Positions 1 through 11,031 of a stretch of DNA of 64,000 nt are shown here, in pieces. The notes beneath the pieces were generated by a model that saw only the letters and a list, made by a program, of their open reading frames with translations, was not told the DNA's origin and did no database searches. Numbering within the stretch: position 1 is the stretch's first letter; each line of letters opens with the position of its first letter. The DNA is taken from contig NW_020654810.1 in NCBI RefSeq assembly GCF_003589595.1, forward strand, positions 22,284,878 through 22,348,877, given 5' to 3'. The DNA is from Hyposmocoma kahamanoa (lineage: Eukaryota; Arthropoda; Insecta; Lepidoptera; Cosmopterigidae). The translations under genes and the position numbers were made by a program.

Positions 1-60
1 CATGCGTCACTTGGCTACCAGATCGTCATTCTAAGGGGGAAGTTACGGTCAATATCCTGG
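1..60. repeat. Unclassified repeat, copy 1
   Basis: The words 'ttggctaccagatcgt', 'agttacggtcaat' recur near 2500-2560 with few changes, and part of them again near 600. No terminal repeats or coding content are visible, so the class is unknown. Confidence 0.4.
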
Positions 61-64
61 ATTA

Positions 65-320
65 ATTTTTTTATGATATAGCAGGTGCAGTACCTTTCAG
101 AACTTTTCAGTCACAAAGATCTGAGGGGCAGTACCACTACGCCCGTCACCCTGAGACATAAGTTGACAAGTCTCATGTGCCTATAATTTCAACAGCACCC
201 TTGTCCTTCAAAACCGGAACGCTGTAATATGAGTATTACTGCTTGGCGGCAGAAATTGGTACAGTGGCTGTACTTCCCTGAACGAAATCTTTCACAAGGA
301 GCTCTGAACTCTGTTACTAA
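65..320 (-). mobile_element. RetA retroposon copy (A-tailed, non-autonomous)
   Basis: The family's sense strand starts 'agtagcagtagagctc' and ends 'cccgtca' followed by an A-rich tail. Here it reads in antisense, starting from a T-rich stretch (tail) and finishing at 'aaggagctc'. It sits tail-out, next to an opposite copy at 344-596, making an inverted pair. Confidence 0.7.
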
Positions 321-343
321 AAAGCCAAGGGAGAAATAGAAGT

Positions 344-596
344 TCAGTAGCAGTAGAGCTCCTCGTGATAGAGTTCGTCCAGGGAAGTACTGCCACCTTA
401 ACTATTTCTGCCGCCAAGTCGGTTTGGAAGCGTAAAAAGGGTGCTGGTAAAATTACAGGCACGTGGGACTTGTCAACTAATTTCTCAGGGTGACAGGCGC
501 ATTGGCAGTGCTCCTAAGATCTTTGCGATTTAAAACTGAAACTGTTATGCATGGACGTATTGCTTACCGGCGCACGACTTATTTGTCCCGTCACTA
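344..596 (+). mobile_element. RetA retroposon copy
   Basis: Sense copy from 'agtagcagtagagctc' to 'tgtcccgtcac'. With 65-320 it forms an inverted pair joined at the 5' ends. Confidence 0.7.
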
Positions 597-742
597 GGTA
601 AAAGTTACGATCAATGTCATGGACGTATTTAACTGCCTGATCTATACTTCGTTTCAATCCATTTTGAATAAAAAGTAAACATAGAAGTCACTGACCCGAC
701 CTTAGACGGTTTAGTGATGGCCAATTGTAAAGCCTACTAAAA

Positions 743-1325
743 CTCAATTAATAATAATAATAATAATAATAATCATTTATTTCAGTCATTTTGGCCCATA
801 TTAATTGAATACAGTAATTACATTTAATGATTAATTACAAGTTGGTGAATAATAAAAACACAAAAATAAAAATAATTTAAAATTCATTATCAATAAGTTA
901 AAATTAAAACAATAGCAAGAATCCAAACTTAAATATTCAAATTGAAAAATATAAAATAACTAAACTTACATAACGAAGCGGGATGCACTGGCATGCAACC
1001 GCAACCACCTACACATCATATCCGAGTCCCAGCGCTCGGACAGTGCGCTCAGAATCCCATTAGTACTAGACCGTAGGCGCGACAGTAGTGAAGCGCTCCG
1101 TTTGCGTATTATAGCATAAAAGTCATCAATGTGAGCTTCTGCAAACATGGCGGAGGCGCTACAGAATCTCGGCATTTTCAACAGAATTCTGAGCGCATCG
1201 TTGTATTGTACACGCAGTGCGCTGTACGCCCGCTGTGTAAAATTAGTCCACAGGCTGCACGTGTAAAAGCTCTGACAATATGCTTTAAAGAGCGTCAGCT
1301 TTACTTGTCTTGTACAGCGCGAAAA
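743..1325 (-). mobile_element. LINE 3' fragment: reverse transcriptase C-terminus with (ATT)n tail
   Basis: Read on the minus strand, one open frame runs from about 1325 down to 966, well upstream of its first methionine. It carries C-terminal LINE motifs such as LTLFKAYCQSFYT, LRVQYNDALR and FCSASAMFA. After the stop comes about 200 bp of AT-rich 3' UTR, ending in a (TAA/ATT)n microsatellite at 750-772 that acts as the tail. A fragment of the same or a close family lies at 59095-59385. It is 5'-truncated and immobile; clade not assigned. Confidence 0.75.
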
Positions 1326-2493
1326 ATTATTTAGTAATTAATTGAGTGAATCGATTTGTTCAATTGAGTCATACTAGCGGTTTTCCTTACATAACCTATA
1401 TAAGCATATTTAAAAAATTTCAATTTAATTTCTCCTTCAAATCCTTACACTTAGATACTTGTTCGATTGCGATTGAAATGTTCGATTTAATAATCGATTA
1501 CTAAACTTTAATGGATTGAATCGAATGTATTTTTCGAAAGCACTATGCAACCATAGGCTAGTCATAGAAGTATAGATGAATAATAACCTCACTTTTGGAC
1601 TGCCATTTTTCAAATACGATTTTACGATGCTATTCAAATGAATATTGTTGAAAAAAGTGATGATATATCAAGTCGAAATCTTCGGAATATACGTGAAAGT
1701 GTTATTCATTCGATTTATTGAGTGATTGCTTTAGAATTTTAACCAAACAGGTTTGTTTACTTTTTGTTCAAAATGGATTGAAACAGACTATGCTTCGCAA
1801 ATTATTCATTAACAGTATAAATAAGCCATAAGCTGGAGATATAACTGTTAATATTGACGCTAAAAATGATATAACTCTGAACAATGCCATGGAAAACGTG
1901 GTATCATAATTATCAGATAACTGACGAAGCTTGAAAACTCGCGTGCCACTAATAGCTCTCAAGATAGCCAAGGTCTGTCAATTGACAGAACTTGATTGGC
2001 ATCATTACCATAAGATGCGCTGACTTTGCGATCTGATGTTTATTTTTATTATGAAGTGAATCTTCAGTTTTTTTATTAGTGTAACCTTAGATCAGCCATT
2101 CTACCGTACGTGCCAATTCTGGGCCCGAGGCTTTTCTATAGCTATTTTACACGAAGAGTTTGGTAACAGACGATAATGGTGGTAGATAAAAAGGTCTGCA
2201 GTTCAACAAAATGGCGGAGTGTTTCTCAACACCGCTGAAATTTTGCTACAGCCAGTCACATTCAAAAAAAGAAAAGAAATAACACACATATCATTCCAGT
2301 TGCAAAGATTTCCAGCAGATTACTTAACACAATATCATGAATCATTATATAGCTATTACTAGCTATTACACTTAGCGCACTATGCACGCACAACACTTCA
2401 CTGAGAAATCTGCCTTACGAACACATAACGTCTAGTGTTAAATTTATCAATTTAAAGTATAATTTGCTTACTTACGTAATAAAATTATATTGA

Positions 2494-2600
2494 ATACGTC
2501 GCTTGGCTACCAGATCGTTATTCCAAGGGAGGAGTTATGGTCAATGTCATCATACACGCCAATTCTGGACCCGGGTCTTCTCTATAGCCCGCCTATTAAC
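2494..2600. repeat. Unclassified repeat, copy 2
   Basis: Matches the first 60 bases of the window ('ttggctaccagatcgt'), and its right part ('gccaattctgg.cccg.g') matches 2108-2135. No terminal structure seen. Confidence 0.4.
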
Positions 2601-2667
2601 GTGGCTTCTTTCACCCTTTGCGTGTTGAGTACTTCCTTCATAGAAAAAAAAACCTGCCTCTAAATAA

Positions 2668-2880
2668 ATATAAACTACCTCCATTGCCGAACGGTTACCA
2701 TGCTAGTTTGCCACGCAGATGTCCCGGGTTCGATTCCTGGGCCGGAAGACAAATTTTTAAGGCCTACATTTATTTCTCTCGTGAGTTTAGGTGTAATTTG
2801 TGGTTATCTATGTGTGTGTCCATGGCACCTGCGATACAGGGTTAGTGCAGGACTATGAATGTGTGCGTTATTATTATAAT
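2668..2880 (+). mobile_element. SINE-B (tRNA-derived) copy
   Basis: The head has a tRNA-like A-box region 'gccgaacggttaccatgc' and a B box 'ggttcgattcc'. The body runs 'cctacatttatttctctcgtg' to the 'gtgcgtt' end and a short (ATT) tail. Best preserved copy is at 50500-50712. Confidence 0.8.
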
Positions 2881-3169
2881 ATACTTAAAATAGATTTATA
2901 TATGTTGTGTGCACGTATTGAGATACTTATGTATCAATGAGTAAATAAGGCACTTGGAAAATAAGACGCATCTTTCATAACCATGGGCTTATCGTATTTA
3001 TAAATGGCCAGAAGTCTCAAACCATACAAACTGTCAATTTTTGAACTGAGAAATTAAACGACCGCAAAAAACTTCCGTACATATTTCGTTTGCTGTCTAT
3101 TTTGTTATTGAAAATTAACTTCTTTTTTTCCGAATTTAAATTACGAATAAGTATTTGAAAAAACAAAGG

Positions 3170-3430
3170 CATCTAACTGGATGACGAAATACTTTCATAG
3201 ATTTCTCATAGATGGCGCTACGGCTAAGAAGTCGTTGAAAATCAAATACAAAGATCCGACAAACAAGCCATAGAGAAATTCGTGAAGTCCGCTGGTTCGT
3301 TCCGTGGCTTAGTTGGCATGGCGTTAGTTGTAGTTGCTAGAAGACGTCGGTTCGAATCCGGCCGGAAGGAAGGATTTTTTTCTGTGTTCGATCTTTGTAT
3401 TAATAATTAAAAATTAGTTTATGTGATGCG
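3170..3430 (+). mobile_element. SINE-C (tRNA-derived) copy
   Basis: A box 'tggcttagttgg' and B box 'ggttcgaatcc' at about 3305-3360, followed by the family body 'gttcgatctttgtatt'. The upstream part ('agatggcgctacg') belongs to the same repeat unit, as shown by the tandem copies at 12872-13425. Confidence 0.8.
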
Positions 3431-3669
3431 CAATACAATTAATAATAGAGAAATATTTCAAATGAGCCTCGGCTACACAGGACTACACTAGACTATTCTA
3501 CCGACATTTGGAATCATTGAAAAAACTATAGGGTACTGTTTTGGCATAATACGTTACGTATTCAACTGATAACCCACTTAATTTCTATTTCATATTGAAC
3601 ATTCTTTGTACCCACTCCTTATAAGGCGGCGCATGGTACCTGGCTAAGTGAAGAAATAGATTTGTCACA

Positions 3670-4165
3670 GAGGACTCCATGGCGAAAAACTCGTTAAAAA
3701 CAAAAAAAAACAGAGATCTGCAAGAAGCATATAGAAAAAATCGTAAGGCCCGTTAGTTCGTTCGGTGGCTTAGTTAGCATCTGACACGGTTTGCTGGAAG
3801 ACGTTCTGCTATACCCTGATTTTCTTCCCGTGAATATGACAACTAAGCATTTATATTTTAATAGAACTGAATGTATGTATGAATGTATAGATGAATATAT
3901 AATGTGAATAATTTACCACCACAACACGCGTTGACCAGGAGCAGAGACATTAGTGCCGTAATCCTGTGGATCACATTTTTGTAATAGTTAACCTTGTAAA
4001 ATTGTAAAAGTGTCCAATAAATATTTTAGGGAAAGTTTTGTGAGTTTTTTTTTAAAAGACTGTTGCCCACCGCCGCCTAACAGTTCCAATTCAGCCGGAT
4101 CTAAGAAATTTTTTCCAGGTATTCGATCTTTGTATTAGTTTGTATTAATAATTAAAAACTAATAA
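3670..4165 (+). mobile_element. SINE-C copy split by an unidentified 275-bp insert
   Basis: The tRNA-like head stops at about 3804 ('ggaagacgt') and resumes at about 4080 ('ccaattcagccggat', then 'ttcgatctttgtatt'). The insert at 3805-4079 has an 'aataaa' signal near 4016 and an A/T-rich end, so it may be a retroposed 3' end. It has no clear terminal repeats. Confidence 0.6.
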
Positions 4166-4189
4166 GTTTATTTTTCTTAAATTTATTAT

Positions 4190-4378
4190 AACGCACACAC
4201 ACTCAAAATAGCTACACACTAGGGAAACCCTATTTATGTGGTTTGTGGGAAACCCTGTGTCGCGGGTGCCATGGACACACGCATAGACAACCTCAAATTA
4301 CATCCAAACTCACCCGGTAATCGAACATGGGACCTCTGCGTGGCAGAATGGTAACCATTCGGCCACGGAGGCAGTTAA
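4190..4378 (-). mobile_element. SINE-B copy
   Basis: Antisense copy. It holds 'gtgtcgcgggtgccatgg', then the tRNA-like head with B box (as 'cgaacatgggacc', mutated) and 'atggtaaccattcggccac'. Confidence 0.75.
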
Positions 4379-5047
4379 ATTGTAATTAGTCCTACGAGTT
4401 TGTTAGCATTTTACAAATAAGAGGGGAGTTTACGCGCCGCAGACGAGCTGTAGTCGCGCGTATGTATCGCACATTTTGGTAAGAGATAGTTTTAATTTTA
4501 GTTTTGTTTGTTAATTTCAGTTAATTTGTGAAATGTAGCAACTACATGAAATTCTAAGTGTAAACTCCAGTGGCATACATACTCTTCTTGCTTGCGACGC
4601 GTTTGAATCGATTCACTACAACATAGGGATGGGTAATATAGCTTTTTCTGAATATCGTATCGACATTCGAAATCGGATATTGAGACTATATATTTTCTGA
4701 AACTATATGTATGTATATTCATGGATACAGCCCGCGTGCGCGCTGCGTTGATACATTGCCGTTACTGATATTCGGAATGAGATTTCGATACTATTATATT
4801 ATTGGATACAGCCCGCGTCCGCCCTGATACTTTGCCGGTTGATTAATCATATTTATTGATTAATCAATAAATAAATTAATCGCATCGTCCACCATTGGAT
4901 GGGAACGCGTTACGCCAGAATACAAATTTCCATCAAATAATTAACTTCCCTTCATACAGTATACACTTTCGAAGACGCACAAAAAACAGTTTCGTGTTGA
5001 TATTCACTCAGTGAATACCTGATACGAAGCAATATTGGTATATAGTT

Positions 5048-5490
5048 AAAATTATATCATCAAAACATACTTTTATTTCAAGATTTTTTGTGTTTCTTGG
5101 ACCATTTTTGTACAATAAATTAAACGCCAAATATTCCATTTATAATTTCTGTTGCTTTAAAGTAAAGAAAATTCTCCAAGAAGCTCTTCAAAATATGTCC
5201 TATGAGGATACAGAGAATTTATTTATTATCGTAAAATAAATGTTATCATGTTTAAGTGTACATTTTGTTGATTGGCAATTTATTGTTTAATTGTTTAATT
5301 TTATTTCATAAGATTCTCCTAAAAAGTATTTATAATATTAACAGTATCCACGTTTATAATTAGTAGTACTTTTTACTTGAAATACAAGAATTTTCTAGTT
5401 CAGGTACATGTGTTATTTTTACATTAAATCGCATAAGTAGTCTTTAGTTTTCTCTGTACATTATGTTACTGAATAAACAATTTTATTATT
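5048..5490 (+). mobile_element. LINE 3' fragment (copy 1 of a closely matching pair)
   Basis: Nearly identical over about 430 bp to 16377-16819; I noted only a few substitutions, around 5375-5390. The coding end reads [11 protein letters not shown] ... SYEDTENLF and stops at about 5239. The 3' UTR then ends in 'aataaacaattttatt' and a TTAT-type tail. It is 5'-truncated, and inserted inside the hAT-like element 4624-6298. Confidence 0.75.
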
Positions 5491-5718
5491 TATTTATTAT
5501 ATAGTTTGGAAAATATACGATTTCGTGTTGGTATCCACTCGTTAATCGCTCGGTTTGGTCCGGCATGGGTATAACATACGGCATGCGGATATTGCTCCGC
5601 ATATCCGACATATAATCTTTTGTTTCTTTATATAGTCTTTGTAAGGATCAACACATATTGCCTCTTAATACTCGCCGGAATATTGCTGATTTAGTCTATT
5701 TGTTAAACATCATAAACG

Positions 5719-6237
5719 GTGATGTCGAGTAGTATTGTCATTAATATACCTACGCGTTCCATGAGATACTACCGTCCTGTTGCAGTTCCGCTGGCGAGGA
5801 CTAAATATAGACAAAAGAGTTTTCTTTATAGGTCTTGCAAGAGTTTGAACGATGTGTTGAGCAAGAGTGAACTTAATATTGACATATTCAATTCTAAGTC
5901 GAACTCATTAAAGCGTAAACTTGGGGACGCGTTTGTTTAATGGGCGATCATTTCGTGGCGCAGGTATTGGGATATATGTGACTTGCATTGCGTACATGCA
6001 TTCTTCATATATATGTGTATATGTATGTATATGTATTTATATATATATATATATATATTGTTGTTACGTAATAATTTTATTTGCTGTGACCACTTTCTAA
6101 GTGCTCATTGTTTAGTCATTATGTTATTTATTATAAGCGCAAACCTTTAATTGGCTGTAATGTAGGTATTTGTTGATGTTTTTAATTTGTTGTTAAGCTG
6201 TTGGTTTTCCACGAATAAATAAATAAATAAAATATAG
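5719..6237 (+). mobile_element. LINE 3' end remnant
   Basis: The frame 5719-5940 has the layout of a LINE RT C-terminal end: a basic stretch, KSFLYRSCKSLNDV, then IDIFNSKSNSLKRKL before the stop. About 290 bp of 3' UTR follow, including an (AT)n run at 6038-6058, and end in 'aataaataaataaataaa', the likely retroposon tail. Confidence 0.6.
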
Positions 6238-6400
6238 TTTCTAAGATACACGATATGGGTACATACAATATATGTATACATTCCAATACCTATCCCTACT
6301 ACAACAGCAGCGCAGATGACGCGTGTTGACAGCGCTGTAAACGCACGTTCGCGGAACGCGCATCGTCGACGCGTATAAGATACGCCCTGTACATAGGCTC

Positions 6401-7139
6401 TTACTCTGTATAGTTGATGTTAATAATCTGGCATAAGATTATTATTCAAAACTACTTAAGTACATATAACATGGATTCGTAAACAAAGTTAAACAGTTTA
6501 AATAATACTTAGAGAGCGATAGCGATAAGCAAAATATTTTTTGCAACGTTTTTCCAAGAAATAATTTAGTTACGTTTAAAACAAAGCCCCAATTATGTCA
6601 TACTCGTATAGTTTGTATAACACTTCCTCAATCAAAGTCGAAGCGGTGCAATTAAGTTGATAGGTATCTGTGTTTAATACAAACACTTTTTTGTTAGCTA
6701 ATTTGATTTTAAAATGGTTTATGATCGTGTCTGTTCACGCATGCGATTATAATTTAATGAATAGGTAGATATCAGATTTAAATATCAAAGAAGTAAGAAA
6801 TATTATCACATAAGGAAAATTGATGGAAAATTTGCAGAAATGGATCAATACATCTTAATTATATTCTTCATTTTGAATAATTACAGTACTTTCCTAAAAA
6901 ACATGTACCCAGATGCGCCTGTTTAAAGATTATTAGCAAAAATTCTCATAGAAGTCAATATTTGGCATTGAGCATTTGCCCCGATTTTTCTCTATCGACA
7001 AATATTCACTTTTTACAAATTATACCACTCGTGATTCCTTATTCTACCACAAATGCTACAGTGCTGTGTTTCGCGTTGAGGAATTAGGAGGATCTTAACA
7101 TCGATAATATGTTAAGGTGACGACGCTATTTTATTTCAG
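6401..7139. other. AT-rich stretch before the SOD-like exon, no feature recognised
   Basis: No exon, repeat terminus or coding pattern was recognised apart from the polypyrimidine tract and 'tttcag' acceptor at its right end. Confidence 0.5.
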
Positions 7140-8487
7140 ATGGACCTTCTGAATGTACCTTCTTGTTCCGTATTTCAGGCACCAAGATCTTTGCCAGGCC
7201 TTCAAGCCGTAGTCAACCTACAACCTGACGCAGGATCAGGCGTCACCGGCGAACTGGTCTTCACACAAATAGTCCCCAACGGGCCAGTTACCATAGAAGG
7301 AAACGTCACAGGTCTAACTCCGGGTCTACACGGGGTGCACGTTCACCAGTCCGGAGCCATTAAGGATAATTGCAAAGATATTGGGCCGCACTTTATAGCG
7401 TATTATGTGAGTAAATATTTGTTGATGTATTTAAATTCTTTCATTGTGATCTTATGCGTTTGGTAACTTTAAATTTGTGAGAAATATGTAAGACAACGGT
7501 GATGTGACAATAACTTATACCGCTGTTTATAAACACACATTTGTAAAGGAATTAAATTACAAAAGGCTCCTATTTGGCAACGGTAGAGAACTTGAGAGTG
7601 TTTTTGTTAAAAGCGAAATAGTAATGTGGCTGCGTAAGCTTTTGAATGCAGTGATAGCATTGCGTAGTTTATTTGGGTCAATTTTAAAGGTAATAATTGT
7701 AAAATGTAACTAGATGTCAAAATAATTTAAAAAGGGAAAGTACAAAAACATATCCAACATTAATATTTGTATTAGGTCAAAATATTATACATAAATGACA
7801 AAGATTATATGAAGTTAAGGACTTATTTGTTTCATTTAATATATGAAGGGGCTGTATATACATAAAACCTTTGCCCACGGGAATAAATGTGTGAAGGCTT
7901 AAAAAAATCGGACACTGTATAGGTTAAGTTAATAGTCAAATAAATTGTTTAAATAAGTTGTTTTTCTCGGAAAATAATTGTAAATCTTTGGCGCCATTAA
8001 AAACTTACCTGCATTACGGCGTAGTATTGAAAAATACCCCGCAATTCACAAATCATATGCACAGTTATTAAAACTTGAAAAAACGACTAACAAAACATAA
8101 AAAAACTTAAACAAACTTGTCGCACGACTGTCATAACACAAACAAATGATGTTGTAACAAAAAAGGTATGTAAAGCATAAAAGCAGACAGAAAAACAAAC
8201 AAAAATCTTAATAACATTCAATTCAAATCCAGGGTCGACATGGGGGACCTCGCGATCACATCCGTCATGTCGGAGATCTCGGCAACATTAAGGCGGAAGA
8301 AGGCACTGTGAACATTAAGATCGTAGACCATCTCGTGTCTCTATCGGGGCCCAGGTCCATAGTTGGAAGATCCCTGGCCATTACGCAAGCGGAAGATGAC
8401 TACGGTAGAGCTGGCACGGAAGACAGTGCCTTGACTGGTTCCTCAGGGCCTGCAATTGCGTGCGGCATTATTGGATATCTAAATTAG
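7140..8487 (+). CDS. Cu/Zn superoxide dismutase-like protein (partial, two exons, copper site altered)
   Basis: Exons 7140-7406 and 8233-8487 join in phase 0 (donor GTGAGT, acceptor ATCCAG) to give 173 residues. The Cu/Zn SOD fold is clear: GLHGVHVH (H64, H67, H69), a Cys at 78, GPHF (H84), the zinc ligands H92, H101 and D104 in GRHGGP and RHVGDLGN, and the end IACGIIG with the second disulfide Cys 166. The position of the fourth copper ligand (His120 in classical SOD) is Thr140, and active-site Arg143 is Ala163. From the family, copper binding and dismutation should therefore be weak or absent; CCS and Rsod-type paralogues show comparable losses. The 5' end is uncertain: ATG7140 directly follows an acceptor-like 'tttcag', and a second possible acceptor lies at 7176-7178, in frame. 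An upstream exon, perhaps with a signal peptide, may be missing. The frames and splice sites are intact, so I do not call it a pseudogene. Confidence 0.85.
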
Positions 8488-8939
8488 TTATAGTGCAATG
8501 TTAATTTATTAGTCCTAAGATGATTGTAATACAGGAATTTTACAGCTACTAACTATAAGTTTTTCTTTTCGTATGTTTAGCTGTGTTATGAGTGTAACCA
8601 CACTAGCATAATGTTTTTTAACCGAATTTGACCTTTTTTTGTTGGAAAGAGGGAAATATATGACTACTTTCCAGGCAAAGAAGCACCACTTTACGCCACA
8701 CGTGTTACTCCACTCCGGTGCTCCGAGCAGCGGCTCGCGGATAAATTCGCACTGCTCTGAAACCAACTTATATTTGAAAACTTCAGCGTGTTTTCACTTC
8801 AAATGGCCGGCCACTTTTTTCCTAGCATAGTATAAATAGGAACAAGCAGGGCAACAACCTTGTTGTGATAAGACCACATGTACAAAATGACTACTTGTCA
8901 GAAGAGAACTTTTAGGAACGAAATTAGTCGATTACCTAC
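8488..8939. other. Downstream of the SOD-like gene, no second gene seen
   Basis: 3' UTR and intergenic DNA. Small open frames overlap on both strands and none resembles a protein. No AATAAA lies directly after the stop. Confidence 0.5.
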
Positions 8940-9242
8940 TTATTTTTTATAAATATAAAAGTGACGGGACGAACAACTCGTGGGCCCGGTGGTAAGCGAC
9001 ACGCCTGTCCATAACAGTTGCAATGCCACTAAAAGTTTTAAATCACAAAGATCTGAGAGGCACTGCCCCTGCGCCTGTCGTTCTGCCACAAAAGATAACA
9101 AATCCCGGTATTTCTCCAGCGCCCTTATCCTTCAAGTCGACCGCAATGAATCTCACATTATACTGCTTGGCGGCAGAAATAGATAAGGTGGCAGTACTTC
9201 CCTGGACGAACTCTTTCACAAGGAGCGCTACTGTTACTTCTT
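8940..9242 (-). mobile_element. RetA retroposon copy
   Basis: Antisense copy from the A-tail side ('tattttttataaa ... gtgacgggacgaac') to 'cacaaggagcgctactg'. Small plus-strand frames here are shadows of the repeat. Confidence 0.75.
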
Positions 9243-9429
9243 ATTTAAATACTTCTTTCTTTTTTAGTTAAATTATAACATAATTTAACTAAAGGCAACT
9301 TGGCAAAAAAATATACTGTTAGTTTTGCATAGCGGTAATTAGAATTTATAGTTTGACCTGGCGTTAGTGTCTGCATGCCTTGTATAGACTCGTGGCCCGA
9401 TCAAGATGGTACAGTCGCGTCTCAATGAG

Positions 9430-9545
9430 TAAATGAATTTAAGTAGTTACGGTCTGACCGCTTATCATTCTATCCAGACATATGGATGAGGAGGTCTCGG
9501 GTTCGATTCCCGGCAGGACCAAATTGGGTAATGAACTTTTCTAAA
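9430..9545 (+). mobile_element. tRNA-like SINE fragment
   Basis: It has a good B box 'ggttcgattcc' and a 'ggtctgacc ... ggtcc..aggacc' layout, but no proper A box and no tRNA cloverleaf. An 'attggattatatttc' tail-like stretch follows. A SINE remnant rather than a tRNA gene. Confidence 0.5.
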
Positions 9546-9657
9546 TTGGATTATATTTCATATTATCAGATCGTCTTTCAAGTGCCGCAGCAGAGGGTTT
9601 ATTTGACCTGAATGACATTTCGATGCATAAACTATTTGCGAAGCCATGAATTCTTAA

Positions 9658-10174
9658 CATCGAATATATCAGAAATAGAGACGAAATGTTATTTAATTTG
9701 TTTGAAAACTATTCTGCCAAATCATTACGGTGACAACTGCGCTCCGATTGGCCAGTCCGAATTCGAAACAATTGACGGGTGTCGTCAATTGTTTCACTTC
9801 AAATCGATGAGTTTAACTTCAGCTTTGCTATAATGGGCGAAAATTGAAAAATTACATATTATTTAATATTTAATTAGCGATGAAATGTGATTCCGTATGT
9901 TTTGTAATTGAGTTTTGCTGTTTTTCCCACACCACCGAATGGAACAGGCCCCATTGTTAGAGATATTATCTTCATTGCAATAAATACGGAATATTTTTGG
10001 AATATGTGGAGATACAGATCAGTTGCTGGCGCTGTACTATTTCAGCTTTCTAATTTGTGATTTCACCGCATACGAGAGTTGATATTTAAAAGTGATATAA
10101 GGCCCATTTGCCTGATGAGGTGCCAGAGATGGATGGCCGTTATTTCGTCTCTATTTCAGGTTATGCACTCGATG
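9658..10174 (+). mobile_element. MITE-1 copy (8-bp target duplication)
   Basis: The ends are inverted copies of CATCGAGTATATAACC / AGAAATAGAGACGAAAT. The flanks are attcttaa (9650-9657) and atacttaa (10175-10182), 7 of 8 identical. No transposase. Other copies are at 28980, 40085 and 47553. Confidence 0.8.
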
Positions 10175-10182
10175 ATACTTAA

Positions 10183-10740
10183 TAAAACTCAAGAAAATAT
10201 TCCCATTTGATTTAATTCTGAATCAGTATAGTAAAGTTATACCAAAAACTTCATAACAGAAAAATGCAACTTTAAAAAACAATAAATACATTATGATTGC
10301 GAGCACCACAGAGTTGTGAAAAATGTATAAAGAGTTATCCTTAAATTTATTATGTGATGTTTTACACCTGACATTTACCCTAGTTGTGAAATAAATACAT
10401 TTTTTTAATAGACGGAGGGCATTGGAAGAGAGCATTAAATAAACTCCTAATAAATAAACGCTTGTCAAACAATGTCACTTGATTATAAGAGTTTTTTTAA
10501 ACATATTGAGATAAAAGTTTTAATCCAAAGTTGTACACATCCGCCATTTAAAAAAAAACATTTGCGCAGGAAGTAGTACAACGTCTCTTTACAATTTACC
10601 GCGAAAATGTTCAGACACCGGAAGTAGGAATTGTTTTTTTTTATCAGGCAGTGTCTGTTACACACTGTAAAAGTGATGTTATACTTCCATTATCATTATC
10701 ACTATACTTAAGTGACTTAATATATTTCATTAATTTCTAA
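10183..10740. other. Intergenic AT-rich stretch
   Basis: Short minus-strand open frames only. No protein similarity or repeat terminus was recognised. Confidence 0.4.
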
Positions 10741-10746
10741 ATGAAT

Positions 10747-10752
10747 TTTATT
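10747..10752 (-). promoter_or_regulatory. Candidate polyadenylation signal of ACBP-1
   Basis: AATAAA on the minus strand, about 140 nt after the stop codon. A nearer AATAAA lies at 10869-10874, about 20 nt after the stop. Either could serve. Confidence 0.5.
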
Positions 10753-10891
10753 CGTGATACAAATATTTGATACTATCGACTTTTGGGACATTTTGTTGTG
10801 CATGTCCGTAACGCTATCGCATTTGGGCCATAAATATTTTCAGTAGCGTAAAATCGAGTAGTATGAAATTTATTATTTGGTCTATAAGTAT

Positions 10892-11031
10892 TTATTGGAG
10901 GCCAAGGGAAGCGACCAAGCTCTCGACTTTGGCGATGTAAGCCTTTTGTGCGTCCTCTTTCGAAGTGCCGGCTTTGGCGCTCCACGCGTTGAACTTTGCC
11001 TTGCCCTTCAGGTCCAGCATACCGGGTTTGT
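10892..11031 (-). CDS. ACBP-1 coding exon 3 (C-terminal)
   Basis: 140 nt, acceptor 'ttttcag', stop TAA at 10892-10894. It encodes helices 3 and 4 of the ACB fold ([19 protein letters not shown]). Confidence 0.95.

Larger units (their letters stand above)
4624..6298. mobile_element. hAT-like non-autonomous element with perfect 8-bp target duplication
   Basis: It begins TAGGGATGGGTA and ends as the inverse of TAGGGATAGGTA. The direct 8-bp flanks CTACAACA lie at 4616-4623 and 6299-6306. An 8-bp duplication with G-rich ends of this kind is typical of hAT elements. No transposase frame is seen. Its interior carries two LINE fragments (5048-5490 and 5719-6237) and a direct subrepeat ('ggatacagcccgcgt', at about 4723 and 4802). 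Confidence 0.75.
4421..6400. mobile_element. PIF/Harbinger-type MITE (family PC), interrupted by a 1.7-kb insert
   Basis: The outer ends are 'gagg.gag' preceded by TAA and 'ataggctc' followed by TTA, an imperfect TWA target pair. Inner segments rich in 'cgcgtatgcgc'-like words match the copy at 19946-20228. After removing the insert 4624-6298 and one copy of its duplication, about 297 bp remain, which is MITE size. No coding sequence. Confidence 0.55.
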
